The notes below the pieces were generated by a model. The model saw only the letters and a program-made list of their open reading frames with translations. It was not told where the DNA came from and did no database searches. The position numbers and the translations under genes are program-made. From G963676795 sp963677215 (GTDB lineage: Bacteria; Desulfobacterota; Desulfuromonadia; Desulfuromonadales; Geopsychrobacteraceae), in contig OY781919.1 in NCBI GenBank assembly GCA_963677215.1, forward strand, positions 2,232,001-2,296,000: a DNA stretch of 64,000 nt, read 5' to 3'. Of the stretch, positions 17,211-24,938 are shown one piece after another. Numbering within the stretch: position 1 is the stretch's first letter; every line of letters begins with the position of its first letter.

Positions 17211-17936
17211 ATGCGCTGTTTTTATTATCCGGCTCAGGTCTTCGTGCCGGGAGACAGCCTGGAGTTATCTGCGGAGCTGAGAAAACATATTATGACGGTT
17301 CTGAGACTCAAGGATGGACAGCCGATCACTCTGTTTGACGGTTGCGGACTGGTGGCGAATTGTCGATTGAGTGGTGACGGCTTAGCCGCTGTAGAGGATG
17401 TTTTCCGGGCTCCGGCTCCCCGCTGCGAACTGACCTTGATTCAGGGACTGCCAAAGGGGGAGAAACTTGAGCTGATTCTGCAGAAAGGGACCGAACTCGG
17501 TGTCAATCGCTTTATCCTGGTGCCGATGGAGCGGAGTGTCGGTTCCCTCAAAGAGGGGCGGCAGGATAAGAAGATTCAGCGCTGGGAAAAAATCATTCAG
17601 GAGGCAGCCCGGCAATGTCGGCAGTTTTATCTGCCGGCACTGGATGTCTGCTCATATGCTGACGCCCTGCAGCGAGTCGATGCCGACCTTAAATTGCTGC
17701 TATGGGAGGATAGCTCCGCTCCGCTCGATCAGATCGTCAGCAAGGTCTCTCCTCGCTCCGCTGCCGTCATCGTCGGCCCGGAAGGTGGAATCAGCGAGGC
17801 GGAAGGAGCGCAGGCCGTGCGCTCCGGGTATGATAGTGTGAGTATGGGGCCGCGGATCCTGCGTACGGAGACCGCTGGCCTGGCAATGATTTCGGTATTA
17901 CAATATATGTTTGGGGATATGGCTCTGGGCCACTAG
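17211..17936 (+). CDS. rsmE: 16S rRNA (uracil-1498-N3)-methyltransferase
   Basis: 241 aa SPOUT (knotted) methyltransferase that methylates U1498 of 16S rRNA. The N-terminal PUA-like part has the usual MRCFYYPAQ opening and the HIMTVLRLKDGQPITLFDG segment. The knot region has VNRFILVPMERSVG, VIVGPEGGISEAEGAQ and GPRILRTETAGLAMISVLQY. Start is ATG 17211, five bases after prmA, with GCAGGG about eight bases upstream. Length is normal. Confidence 0.94.
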   Translation: MRCFYYPAQVFVPGDSLELSAELRKHIMTVLRLKDGQPITLFDGCGLVANCRLSGDGLAAVEDVFRAPAPRCELTLIQGLPKGEKLELILQKGTELGVNRFILVPMERSVGSLKEGRQDKKIQRWEKIIQEAARQCRQFYLPALDVCSYADALQRVDADLKLLLWEDSSAPLDQIVSKVSPRSAAVIVGPEGGISEAEGAQAVRSGYDSVSMGPRILRTETAGLAMISVLQYMFGDMALGH

Positions 17937-17984
17937 CCTGGTCGAGGATGTGAACGCTTTTTTGTTCAAAGGAAGGGAAACAGC

Positions 17985-19529
17985 ATGAGGTGTCCTAAGT
18001 GTGGTTACAACAGTTTTGATCATCTCGAAACCTGTAAAAAGTGTGGTAAGGATCTGATCGAATTTAAGGAAAAGTTCAGCATAAAGAGTGTTCTCTTTCC
18101 TGGCCGGTCCGGGCGAAGTGAGGATATCGTCGAGGAGCTTCACGAGGATGTTGCTGACGTAGCTGCCGCTGCGACGGCCGCAGCTGTCGGGGACGCGTCT
18201 GCCGATCTCGGTGCCTTGAGCGTGGAAGAGGACTTCGGCGTTGAGCCGTCTACGTCGTCTGCTGGTGAAAGCGATGATTTCGGTTTCGATTTCATGGGGG
18301 ACAGTGCTGAGGACGATGATCTCTCTTTTGATGAGCTGTTCGAGGAGGCCGCCGAGGAGGAAGACCTTGAAGAGTCGATCGAGGGGCCGGCTGATAAATC
18401 GCCGGAGCCACCGGCTGGAAATACGGTCGCTGATGATTTTGATTTTCCGGAAGACGAGGATGAGGAGCTCGATGATTTTGGCTTCGACCTCGACGAGCCG
18501 GAAGGTGGGGAGAAGGGAGACCCCAAAGACCCTTTTGACTTACCGGAGTCTGCGCAGGGCGCGCGGGCTCCGGAATCCCCTGAAAACTTGTGTGATGACG
18601 AATCGGACGTTCCGGATGTTGACGATCTCGAGGATGACCATTCTTCCCTGATTGAAGAGCTGCCGGTGTCGGACGAAGTCAGCCTTCCTCTGACCGAAAT
18701 TATTGAAATCTCTGAAGCGGTGTCAATAGGGACTGGTGATCATCTGGAATGGCCAGAGCCGGGTGCCGAGTACGGTGAGCAGTTTGTCTGCCCGGCTGAG
18801 GAGGACAGGGAGGCTTCTTCTGGGGCAGACTCTGATGCGGAAGTGTTTGCTTGTGTTGATTCGGTCGTTGCCGACGGTGCTGAGGATATTGCATTTGCCG
18901 ACCTGTCCCCTGACCTGGAGGAACAGGAGATTGTTGCCGTTGCCCAAGCCTTGGCGCTGCAGGACGAGACCGAACGGCAGCCAGAGCCTGTTGTCGCCTG
19001 CTCAGAAGGGTTTGCCCCGCAAGTTGATGATGAAGAACTGGTTGAGGATGGCGCTGAAGAACTGATCCTTCTGCCTGGAGAAGTTCCTGCTGTGGCAAGC
19101 CGCATCCTGGCTTTTGTCTATGACCTGACTCTGCTGCTGATTGTCCTTGTCGCATTTATGGTCGTTTCAGAGTTGGCGATGTCGACCGGTTCGCTGCGTC
19201 TGATCCCTTCTGCTGAAACTCTCTTGGAACTGTCAATTCCGTATTTCCTGGTGGCTTTTGCGCTGGTCTTCGGCTACTTCACCATGTTTCACTTTTTGAC
19301 CGGACAGACTCCGGGCAAGATGCTGACCAGCCTGCGTGTCGAATCTGTCGAGCGTGAACCCTTGTCGCTGGGACAGGCTTTTCTGCGCAGTTTCGGCGGC
19401 GTGATCCAGTTGATTCCGGTCGGGCTGGGTTTCTTTTCTATTCTGCTTTATCCCTACCGGCGGGGACTGAGTGACCGTCTTGCGGGAACCCTGGTGGTCA
19501 GCGTCAGAACGGGTGCCCCGCAAGACTAA
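17985..19529 (+). CDS. Zinc-ribbon and RDD-domain membrane protein with long acidic linker
   Basis: 514 aa. Residues 1-25 are a zinc ribbon (MRCPKCGYNSFDHLETCKKC, four Cys). Residues 50-360 are a low-complexity, Asp/Glu/Ser/Pro-rich linker with repeated FGFD and DDFDF-like motifs (DDFGFDFMGD, ADDFDFPEDEDEELDDFGFD). The last 150 residues are an RDD domain with three or four membrane helices (VASRILAFVYDLTLLLIVLV, AFALVFGYFTMFHFL, TGQTPGKMLTSLRV). The zinc ribbon plus acidic linker probably lies in the cytoplasm. RDD proteins are proposed transporters or membrane scaffolds. It is 48 bp downstream of rsmE and could be cotranscribed. Function unknown. Confidence 0.8.
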   Translation: MRCPKCGYNSFDHLETCKKCGKDLIEFKEKFSIKSVLFPGRSGRSEDIVEELHEDVADVAAAATAAAVGDASADLGALSVEEDFGVEPSTSSAGESDDFGFDFMGDSAEDDDLSFDELFEEAAEEEDLEESIEGPADKSPEPPAGNTVADDFDFPEDEDEELDDFGFDLDEPEGGEKGDPKDPFDLPESAQGARAPESPENLCDDESDVPDVDDLEDDHSSLIEELPVSDEVSLPLTEIIEISEAVSIGTGDHLEWPEPGAEYGEQFVCPAEEDREASSGADSDAEVFACVDSVVADGAEDIAFADLSPDLEEQEIVAVAQALALQDETERQPEPVVACSEGFAPQVDDEELVEDGAEELILLPGEVPAVASRILAFVYDLTLLLIVLVAFMVVSELAMSTGSLRLIPSAETLLELSIPYFLVAFALVFGYFTMFHFLTGQTPGKMLTSLRVESVEREPLSLGQAFLRSFGGVIQLIPVGLGFFSILLYPYRRGLSDRLAGTLVVSVRTGAPQD

Positions 19530-19596
19530 GAGAAAAACGAGCCGCATTGGCTGTGTGGCGTTAAAAATGTTTTTAAACACCTTGATAGCGGTTCAA

Positions 19597-20214
19597 TTAT
19601 CCCATTCTCAGGCGAATAAAACTCTGCAGGTCCGGGCATTTGAGAAACTCGTTGTTGTCAAGTTCCCACTGTAGAGTTGAGGTCGGTGTCGGGCCGTAGT
19701 TGTGCCCCGGGTAAACCTCCCATGTGATCGGCAGGGTTTTCAGCCTCTGTAGGCTGGTATAGAGCTGTTCGACATTGCTTCCCGGCAGGTCGGCGCGGCC
19801 GCAGCGGCTGACAAACAGGGTGTCTCCGGTAATTAGCTTACCATCGCAGTTGAAGACCAGGCCGCCAGGTGTGTGACCGGGAGTATGCAGAACCTCGATA
19901 GTTGCCTGTCCCAAGGAGATTCGGTCCCCGTCCTTAAGATGGATCTCTGCTGCAGGAACATCGAGCGGATGAGCTGCAAGCCGGGCCTTGGTCTGTTCGA
20001 GAATGGTGCTGTTTCCTTCGATATGATCCCTATGACCGTGTGTGTTCAACAGGTAGTGCAGTTCAACTCCCAATTCTCTGGCTTTATCGAGCAGTCGTTG
20101 CGGGAAGAAGGACGGATCGATTCCTGCACCCTGCAGGGTCTCGGGACAGTAGACCAGGTAGGAATAGTTCTCCATGTCGCTGGCCGGAATCTGAACAACG
20201 GTTAGTATCCCCAT
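19597..20214 (-). CDS. Metallo-beta-lactamase-fold hydrolase (glyoxalase II-like)
   Basis: 205 aa from ATG 20214 (MGILTVVQIPAS). The metal ligands are visible as THGHRDHIEG (HxHxDH), PGHTPGGLV, GDTLFVSRCGR and PGHNYGP. This pattern fits glyoxalase II or ETHE1-type hydrolases, which act on glutathione thioesters or persulfides; the substrate cannot be decided here. An upstream extension to 20298 is open but overlaps the preceding gene and looks non-coding. The gene start overlaps the end of the small gene at 20202-20423 by 13 bp, so the two are cotranscribed. It is convergent with the RDD gene. Confidence 0.88.
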   Translation of the reverse strand: MGILTVVQIPASDMENYSYLVYCPETLQGAGIDPSFFPQRLLDKARELGVELHYLLNTHGHRDHIEGNSTILEQTKARLAAHPLDVPAAEIHLKDGDRISLGQATIEVLHTPGHTPGGLVFNCDGKLITGDTLFVSRCGRADLPGSNVEQLYTSLQRLKTLPITWEVYPGHNYGPTPTSTLQWELDNNEFLKCPDLQSFIRLRMG

Positions 20215-20423
20215 GGGTTTTTCAACTCCTCGGTGGCAATAAGTCTGATTTCGCCGTCGATAACCTTGAAGCGCTGCCCTGTCGAGCGGACCAGCCACTC
20301 GTCACCTTCCTCGGGAGGAAGAGGGAATTCGCGGTTACCGAGATAGACATCTTCGTTGTCGATAATGGCCCACCAATCGAGAGCGCCGGTCTGCCAGATT
20401 TTTGTTTTCAGGGAAAAAGCCAT
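20202..20423 (-). CDS. Conserved-looking small hypothetical protein
   Basis: 73 aa, starting MAFSLKTKIWQTGALDWWAI. It is acidic and aromatic-rich with several short beta-type stretches (EDVYLGNREFPLPPEEGDEW, RFKVIDGEIRLIA) and no signal peptide, membrane segment or Cys. GGAAGAGAA precedes the chosen ATG at 20423; the frame stays open further upstream but without a ribosome site. The 3' end overlaps the hydrolase start by 13 bp, which supports it as a real gene translated just before the hydrolase. Family not recognised. Confidence 0.72.
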   Translation of the reverse strand: MAFSLKTKIWQTGALDWWAIIDNEDVYLGNREFPLPPEEGDEWLVRSTGQRFKVIDGEIRLIATEELKNPWGY

Positions 20424-20529
20424 AAATAATTCTCTTCCATTTGGATGAATTGCCGTTGAGTCTGACGATATGCTGTGTCTATAGTAGCAAAGAAGCCAGT
20501 CGATCAACAACCACAGGACGGGGCAAACT

Positions 20530-21369
20530 ATGAAATTTACCAAAATGCACGGTGCCGGCAACGACTACGTCTATATCAACTGCTTTGAGGAGCAGGTTGA
20601 GCACCCCCGTGAATTGGCAGTCGAGGTCAGTCGACGTAATTTCGGAATCGGCTCCGACGGGTTGATCCTGATTATGCCGTCAGATGTTGCCGACGTGCGT
20701 ATGCGGATGTTCAATGCCGATGGCAGCGAGGCCGAAATGTGTGGCAACGGAGTCCGCTGTGTCGCCAAGTACGCCTATGACCATGGCCTGGTCGCTGAAA
20801 CGCAGATCCGAGTTGAAACCGGCAACGGGGTCCTTGACCTGGCCCTGGAGGTCGGCAGCTCCGGTCGGGTTGAACAGGTCACGGTGAACATGGGAATTCC
20901 CGGACTGACCCGAGGCGTTCTGCCGATGACCGGACCGGCTGACGACCAGGTTGTCGGTTTGCCGGTCGAGGTGGACGGGCAGACATTCGAAATCACCTGC
21001 GTCTCGATGGGAAATCCACATTGTGTCATTTACGTCGACGATGTTGATAGTTTTCCGGTTGCGGAAATTGGAGCGAAACTGGAGACTCATCCGCTGTTTC
21101 CAAGGCGCATCAATGTTGAATTTGTCCAGGTTGTCAATTCTGGCGAAGTTCGTCAGAGAACCTGGGAGCGCGGTGCTGGAGAAACTCTGGCCTGTGGAAC
21201 CGGAGCTTCTGCCGTCACTGTCGCCGGGGTGCTGACCGGGAAAACTCAGCGCAGGATCGTTAATCACCTGTGCGGCGGAAATCTGCAGCTGGAATGGTTG
21301 GAGAACGGACCGGTGATGATGACGGGGCCAGCTGTCGAGGTCTTCACCGGAGAGTATCAGGTAGGTTAA
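20530..21369 (+). CDS. dapF: Diaminopimelate epimerase
   Basis: 279 aa PLP-independent racemase that turns LL- into meso-diaminopimelate, the cell-wall and lysine precursor. Both catalytic cysteines are in place: NADGSEAEMCGNGVRC in the first half and ETLACGTGASAV in the second. The first line KFTKMHGAGNDYVYINCF is characteristic. Length is normal. AGGACGGGG is before the ATG. The HAD-family gene follows within 3 bp, and the block 20530-23339 (dapF, HAD, endonuclease IV, dtd) reads as one tightly packed operon. Confidence 0.96.
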   Translation: MKFTKMHGAGNDYVYINCFEEQVEHPRELAVEVSRRNFGIGSDGLILIMPSDVADVRMRMFNADGSEAEMCGNGVRCVAKYAYDHGLVAETQIRVETGNGVLDLALEVGSSGRVEQVTVNMGIPGLTRGVLPMTGPADDQVVGLPVEVDGQTFEITCVSMGNPHCVIYVDDVDSFPVAEIGAKLETHPLFPRRINVEFVQVVNSGEVRQRTWERGAGETLACGTGASAVTVAGVLTGKTQRRIVNHLCGGNLQLEWLENGPVMMTGPAVEVFTGEYQVG

Positions 21370-21371
21370 CT

Positions 21372-22016
21372 ATGCAGGCTGTTCTTTTTGATCTGGATAA
21401 CACCCTTTACCCCGCCGAGTGTGATCTGTTCTCGCTGATCGATGTGCGGATCAACCGTTACATGCAGGAGATCGTTTCGATACCGGCCGACGCTGTTGAT
21501 CTGCTACGGCGCGATTACTGGAAGAATTACGGAACAACCCTGATGGGGCTCATGCTCCATCATCAGGTTAACCCGGAAGATTATCTCGATTATGTCCATG
21601 ATATCGACGTCAGTAGCCGTGTCAGCCGGGATGCGCAGCTGCGCAAATCGCTGGAGAGTCTGCCGGTTCCCAGTTACGTATTCACCAACGGTTCCCGCTG
21701 CCATGCCGATCGGGTCGTCGCTGCTTTGGGACTGGAAGGGGTCTTTGCTGATGTCTTTGATATCCGCGTGGCAGACTATCAGCCGAAGCCGAACCTTGGG
21801 CCATATCAACAAGTTCTGAAGCATATCGGGCTGGACGGCACCCAGTGCATCATGGTTGAAGATCAGCCTCAGAACCTGACCCCCGCCAAACAGTTGGGCA
21901 TGCGAACGATTTTGGTCGGCCAGAAGGCCTCAGTCGACAGTTCTTATATCGATGTCCGGGTTTCCTGCTCGGCAGAGGTGGCAAGGGTTTATCATGACTG
22001 GAAGGGGTTGGAATAA
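21372..22016 (+). CDS. HAD-superfamily hydrolase (pyrimidine 5'-nucleotidase-like)
   Basis: 214 aa. HAD motif I is VLFDLDNTLYP (nucleophile Asp), motif II VFTNGSR, and the later Lys and acidic motifs lie in YQPKPNLGPYQ and IMVEDQPQNL. The helical cap with YWKNYGTTLMGLMLHH is typical of the SDT1/pyrimidine 5'-nucleotidase branch (DNTLYP). Start taken at ATG 21372, two bases after the dapF stop; the longer frame from 21270 runs inside dapF and looks spurious. Likely dephosphorylates a nucleotide or small metabolite; substrate unknown. Confidence 0.87.
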   Translation: MQAVLFDLDNTLYPAECDLFSLIDVRINRYMQEIVSIPADAVDLLRRDYWKNYGTTLMGLMLHHQVNPEDYLDYVHDIDVSSRVSRDAQLRKSLESLPVPSYVFTNGSRCHADRVVAALGLEGVFADVFDIRVADYQPKPNLGPYQQVLKHIGLDGTQCIMVEDQPQNLTPAKQLGMRTILVGQKASVDSSYIDVRVSCSAEVARVYHDWKGLE

Positions 22017-22889
22017 GTGCCGGGCAAGACGTCTGATGCAGTGCTGATCGGTGCCCACGTTTCGATTTCGGGTGGTATTGAAAAAGCTTTTGCCCGTGGC
22101 GAAGAGGTGGGGTGCACTGCGATTCAGCTATTTACCCGCAATGCCAGCCGTTGGACGGCCCCGCCGCTGAAGGACAAGTCAATCAAGGCTTTTCGTGAGG
22201 CCAGGGAGCGCAGCTCAATTCGCTATGTTGTTGCTCATGACAGTTATCTGATCAATCTGGCCAGCCCTGATGAGGAATTGCGCCATAGATCGATTGCGAC
22301 CTTTCTTGACGAAATGCTGCGCTGTCAGCAGTTGGGAATTCCTGATCTGGTCATGCATCCGGGGGCGCATGTCGGCTGTGGTGTCGAGGCCGGGTTGCAG
22401 CAGGTGATTGCCAGCTTCAGAACAATTCTGGCTGAAGCGCCTGCCGGTGTCAGGATTCTGATCGAAAATACCGCAGGGCAGGGGAGCTCATTGGGAGCGC
22501 GCTTCGAGGAACTGGCAACCTTGCTTGAGGCTTTCAACGATCCGCGTTTTGCCGTCTGTTTCGATACCTGTCATGCCTTTGCCGCAGGCTATGATCTGCG
22601 CAGTGCCGAGAGTTGTCTCAAGGTTCTCGCTGAATTCGATAGCCTGATCGGCATCGAGCAACTGGCGCTGTTTCATTTCAACGATTCAAAAAAAACGCTC
22701 GGCTCAAGGGTTGATCGTCACGATTTTGTCGCCAAAGGGGAGATTGGTCCGGACGGTTTTGCAGCCATCATGAGTGATGCGCGCTTCGAGCGGGTGGCTA
22801 AGATCATAGAAACACCGCCCGGAGATGACCATTGTCATGATCTTGAAACCTTTGCCCTGTTACGCGCTATGGCCGTGGGAGAAAAATAG
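22017..22889 (+). CDS. nfo: Endonuclease IV, AP endonuclease
   Basis: 290 aa TIM-barrel enzyme that nicks DNA 5' of abasic sites in base-excision repair. The tri-zinc ligands lie in the usual signatures: VMHPGAHVG, LIENTAGQGSSLGARFEEL, VCFDTCHAFAAGYDL and HFNDSKKTLGSRVDRH. GTG start immediately after the TAA of the HAD gene (the bases are TAAGTG), consistent with coupling; GGAAGGGG lies upstream within that gene's last codons. dtd starts right after its stop. Confidence 0.93.
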   Translation: MPGKTSDAVLIGAHVSISGGIEKAFARGEEVGCTAIQLFTRNASRWTAPPLKDKSIKAFREARERSSIRYVVAHDSYLINLASPDEELRHRSIATFLDEMLRCQQLGIPDLVMHPGAHVGCGVEAGLQQVIASFRTILAEAPAGVRILIENTAGQGSSLGARFEELATLLEAFNDPRFAVCFDTCHAFAAGYDLRSAESCLKVLAEFDSLIGIEQLALFHFNDSKKTLGSRVDRHDFVAKGEIGPDGFAAIMSDARFERVAKIIETPPGDDHCHDLETFALLRAMAVGEK

Positions 22890-23339
22890 ATGAAAGCTGT
22901 CATTCAGCGGGTCCGCTCGGCCAGTGTCACCGTCGCCGAAGAGTGCATCGCTGTAATCGAAGGCGGTCTGCTCGTTCTGCTCGGGGTCGAGCAAGGGGAC
23001 GAAAAGAAGGATGCAGACTATCTGGCGGACAAGATTTCCGGCTTGCGGATTTTTGAGGATGAGCAAGGAAAAATGAACCTGTCAGTTGAGGATTGTGCAG
23101 GAAAGCTGCTGGTTGTCTCCCAGTTCACTTTGCTGGCAGACTGTCGCAAAGGCAAGCGTCCCGGCTTTTCCCTGGCCGCGGCTCCGGAGCTGGCCGAACC
23201 GCTCTGCGATTATTTCTGTCAGGCCGTGCGCAACATGGGGCTTGAGGTCGAAACGGGCAGGTTCCGGGCCGACATGCAGGTCAACCTGGTCAATGACGGC
23301 CCAGTGACCATTATCCTCGACAGCCGCAAACGTTTTTAG
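22890..23339 (+). CDS. dtd: D-aminoacyl-tRNA deacylase
   Basis: 149 aa. It removes D-amino acids, and glycine from tRNA(Ala), after mischarging. The first strand MKAVIQRVRSASVTV, the active-site SQFTLLADCRKGKRPGF (SQFTL) and the substrate-gating NDGPVTIILDS (GP motif) are all present. Normal length. The ATG follows the endonuclease IV stop directly. It is the last gene of the dapF operon; a repeat and then a strong bidirectional terminator come next. Confidence 0.96.
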   Translation: MKAVIQRVRSASVTVAEECIAVIEGGLLVLLGVEQGDEKKDADYLADKISGLRIFEDEQGKMNLSVEDCAGKLLVVSQFTLLADCRKGKRPGFSLAAAPELAEPLCDYFCQAVRNMGLEVETGRFRADMQVNLVNDGPVTIILDSRKRF

Positions 23340-23349
23340 CGCTAGATAT

Positions 23350-23482
23350 GCTCAAAAACATGGCTAAGCAAAAAACGCCAAATGCAAGGCACGTAATTAT
23401 CGAGCAATGAGGCGTACTCGGTACGTTGAAGCAGCGAAGTAATCATATGGTAACGCCGCAGTTGGTGAATTTTTGCGACGCC
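23350..23482. repeat. Intergenic dispersed-repeat-like element
   Basis: About 130 bp between dtd and trxA with ends related by inversion: AAAAACGCCAAATGCAAGGC near 23370-23390 against TGAATTTTTGCGACGCC near 23466-23482. An internal self-complementary stretch (GTACTCGGTAC) lies at 23414-23424. The arrangement resembles the short intergenic repeats common in delta- and gamma-proteobacteria, which I recall but could not search for here. Only this copy was noticed in the window. Confidence 0.5.
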
Positions 23483-23527
23483 CAGTAATAAAAAGCCCCG
23501 TCCTAAGAACGGGGCTTTTTATTACTG
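23483..23527. terminator. Bidirectional terminator between dtd and trxA
   Basis: A perfect 19 bp inverted repeat (23483-23501 with 23509-23527, loop CCTAAGA) whose core is AAAAAGCCCCGT / ACGGGGCTTTTT. A and T runs on both sides allow use by the convergent dtd and trxA transcripts. Confidence 0.93.
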
Positions 23528-23543
23528 TCTCTGAATCTGGCTC

Positions 23544-23873
23544 TTAAAGGGCTTTGTTCAGCAGCGCTTCGATCTGGTTCTTTGGAACGGCACCAACCAG
23601 TTGATCAACAACCTTGCCGTCTTTGAAAAGGATCATGGTCGGAATGCCGCGAACGCCATACTGACCCGGGGTGGATGGGTTCTCGTCTACGTTGACCTTG
23701 GCAACCTTGACCTTGCCATCGTATTCCTCGGCCAGTTGGTCCAGAACCGGGGCGATTGCTTTGCATGGTGCACACCAGGAGGCCCAGAAATCAACAAGGA
23801 TCGGTGCATCTGCTTTCAAAACGTCAGCTTCAAACTGAGCATCAGTAATTTCCAAGACTTTCTCGCTAGCCAT
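23544..23873 (-). CDS. trxA: Thioredoxin
   Basis: 109 aa cytosolic disulfide reductase. It has the WASWCAPCKAIAPVL active site (a WCAPC variant of WCGPC), the buried Asp strand (ILVDFWASW) and the cis-Pro loop GVRGIPTMILFKDG. Start is ATG 23873, behind GAGGAG; an in-frame TTG lies six bases upstream. It supplies electrons to thiol peroxidases such as the Bcp encoded at 10.8 kb. Monocistronic, convergent with the dapF operon. Confidence 0.96.
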   Translation of the reverse strand: MASEKVLEITDAQFEADVLKADAPILVDFWASWCAPCKAIAPVLDQLAEEYDGKVKVAKVNVDENPSTPGQYGVRGIPTMILFKDGKVVDQLVGAVPKNQIEALLNKAL

Positions 23874-24075
23874 TGGCAACTCCTCTTATAAAGTTTCTAG
23901 CGTAAATATGAAATCAATTGCATATCTTCAAAAATATATAGATAACGGTGGAAAAATCAAGTCGTAACGGCTTTTTTTTCACCCGCTTGACAGTTCGGAA
24001 ATCGATTCATATCATGCGACAATTATTTGAAGATGCTATTCTTTTTTCAGACCTTATATTTAATGGGATCTTAGA

Positions 24076-24651
24076 GTGAATCATATCGAAGCGCGCAGCG
24101 AAGAAATACGCAAACTCATAGCCCGGTTCAGTTCGACTCAGAGCGAAAAACTTTCGGCCTTGGCCGACCAGATTACTGCACTGTTCGCCAGGGGCGGTCA
24201 GTTGCTGGTTGCTGGTGGTGGGCAGATGCAGCCCCTGGCGCAGCTGCTGGTGAGTGGTTTTGCCTTTCGTCTCGAGTTTGAACGTCCCAGCCTCCCTGCG
24301 GTGGCTGTTGGTTCGGATGCCATTCTCAACAGCCGTTTGCTTGCAGCCGGGCTCTATGACCAGTTTCTGGTCCGTCATTATCGCAGCCTGACCAGTCATG
24401 ACCATCTTGTTCTCTTGCTCAGTGACGGTTGCGAATCCTCATCCCTCGAAATGCTGCGCGACGAAGTGGCCGAAAATGATCAGCCGCTCGCTCTGATTTC
24501 GGGCTGTGGAGATCAGGATTCACTGTACGGCCCGGATTTCGCCCAGGTTATCGATCTCGGCACAGCTCAGGTGGCCAGGCAGCAGGAACTGGCCCTGTTC
24601 TGTTCTCATCTGCTCTGTGAACAGGTTGAAAAGAAATTGTTCGGACTCTAG
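24076..24651 (+). CDS. SIS-domain protein (phosphoheptose isomerase-like)
   Basis: 191 aa from a GTG start with GGGA upstream. It has the sugar-isomerase fold: a first helix bundle (ARSEEIRKLIARFSSTQSEK), the phosphosugar loop LVAGGGQMQPLAQLLVSGF, and HDHLVLLLSDGCESSSLEML where SIS proteins bind the phosphate. This resembles GmhA and DiaA, but key catalytic residues of GmhA cannot be confirmed, so a sugar-phosphate binding or regulatory role is as likely. Its TAG stop lies inside the terminal inverted repeat of the element that begins at 24648, so the element may have supplied the stop. Confidence 0.78.
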   Translation: MNHIEARSEEIRKLIARFSSTQSEKLSALADQITALFARGGQLLVAGGGQMQPLAQLLVSGFAFRLEFERPSLPAVAVGSDAILNSRLLAAGLYDQFLVRHYRSLTSHDHLVLLLSDGCESSSLEMLRDEVAENDQPLALISGCGDQDSLYGPDFAQVIDLGTAQVARQQELALFCSHLLCEQVEKKLFGL

Positions 24652-24812
24652 TGTCCCGTGCTGTTAGTCCTTTCAGAGAATTCTGAGCAATTTTGTGCAC
24701 TGACGAGGCGTGTTGACACAGGCCTAGCCAGTGCTAAGCCGAGGAAACACAACGCGGGCAGTGGACAAAAGGGCCAGAATTAACGGATGGAATTAACCGC
24801 ACGGGACACTAG
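24648..24812. mobile_element. MITE-like palindromic element with 14 bp terminal inverted repeats
   Basis: 165 bp bounded by CTAGTGTCCCGTGC (24648-24661) and its exact complement GCACGGGACACTAG (24799-24812). The interior folds on itself: TTTTGTGCACTG pairs imperfectly with CAGTGGACAAAA, GCGTGTTG-type bases with CACAACGC, and the centre GGCCTAGC with GCTAAGCC. There is no ORF inside. It covers the last bases of the SIS gene. A non-autonomous transposable element or a repeated hairpin element fits best. Confidence 0.7.
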
Positions 24813-24938
24813 CTCTTTGCTTTTTGCTCGTTGCGCTCTACAATACGCAGATAATCTTTTCTGCCTGAAATTAGATCTGCATACAGGGCTGTCGTCTCCT
24901 TGATGATCCTCGGCCCTTTCATGCGAAAAAGGGGATTC

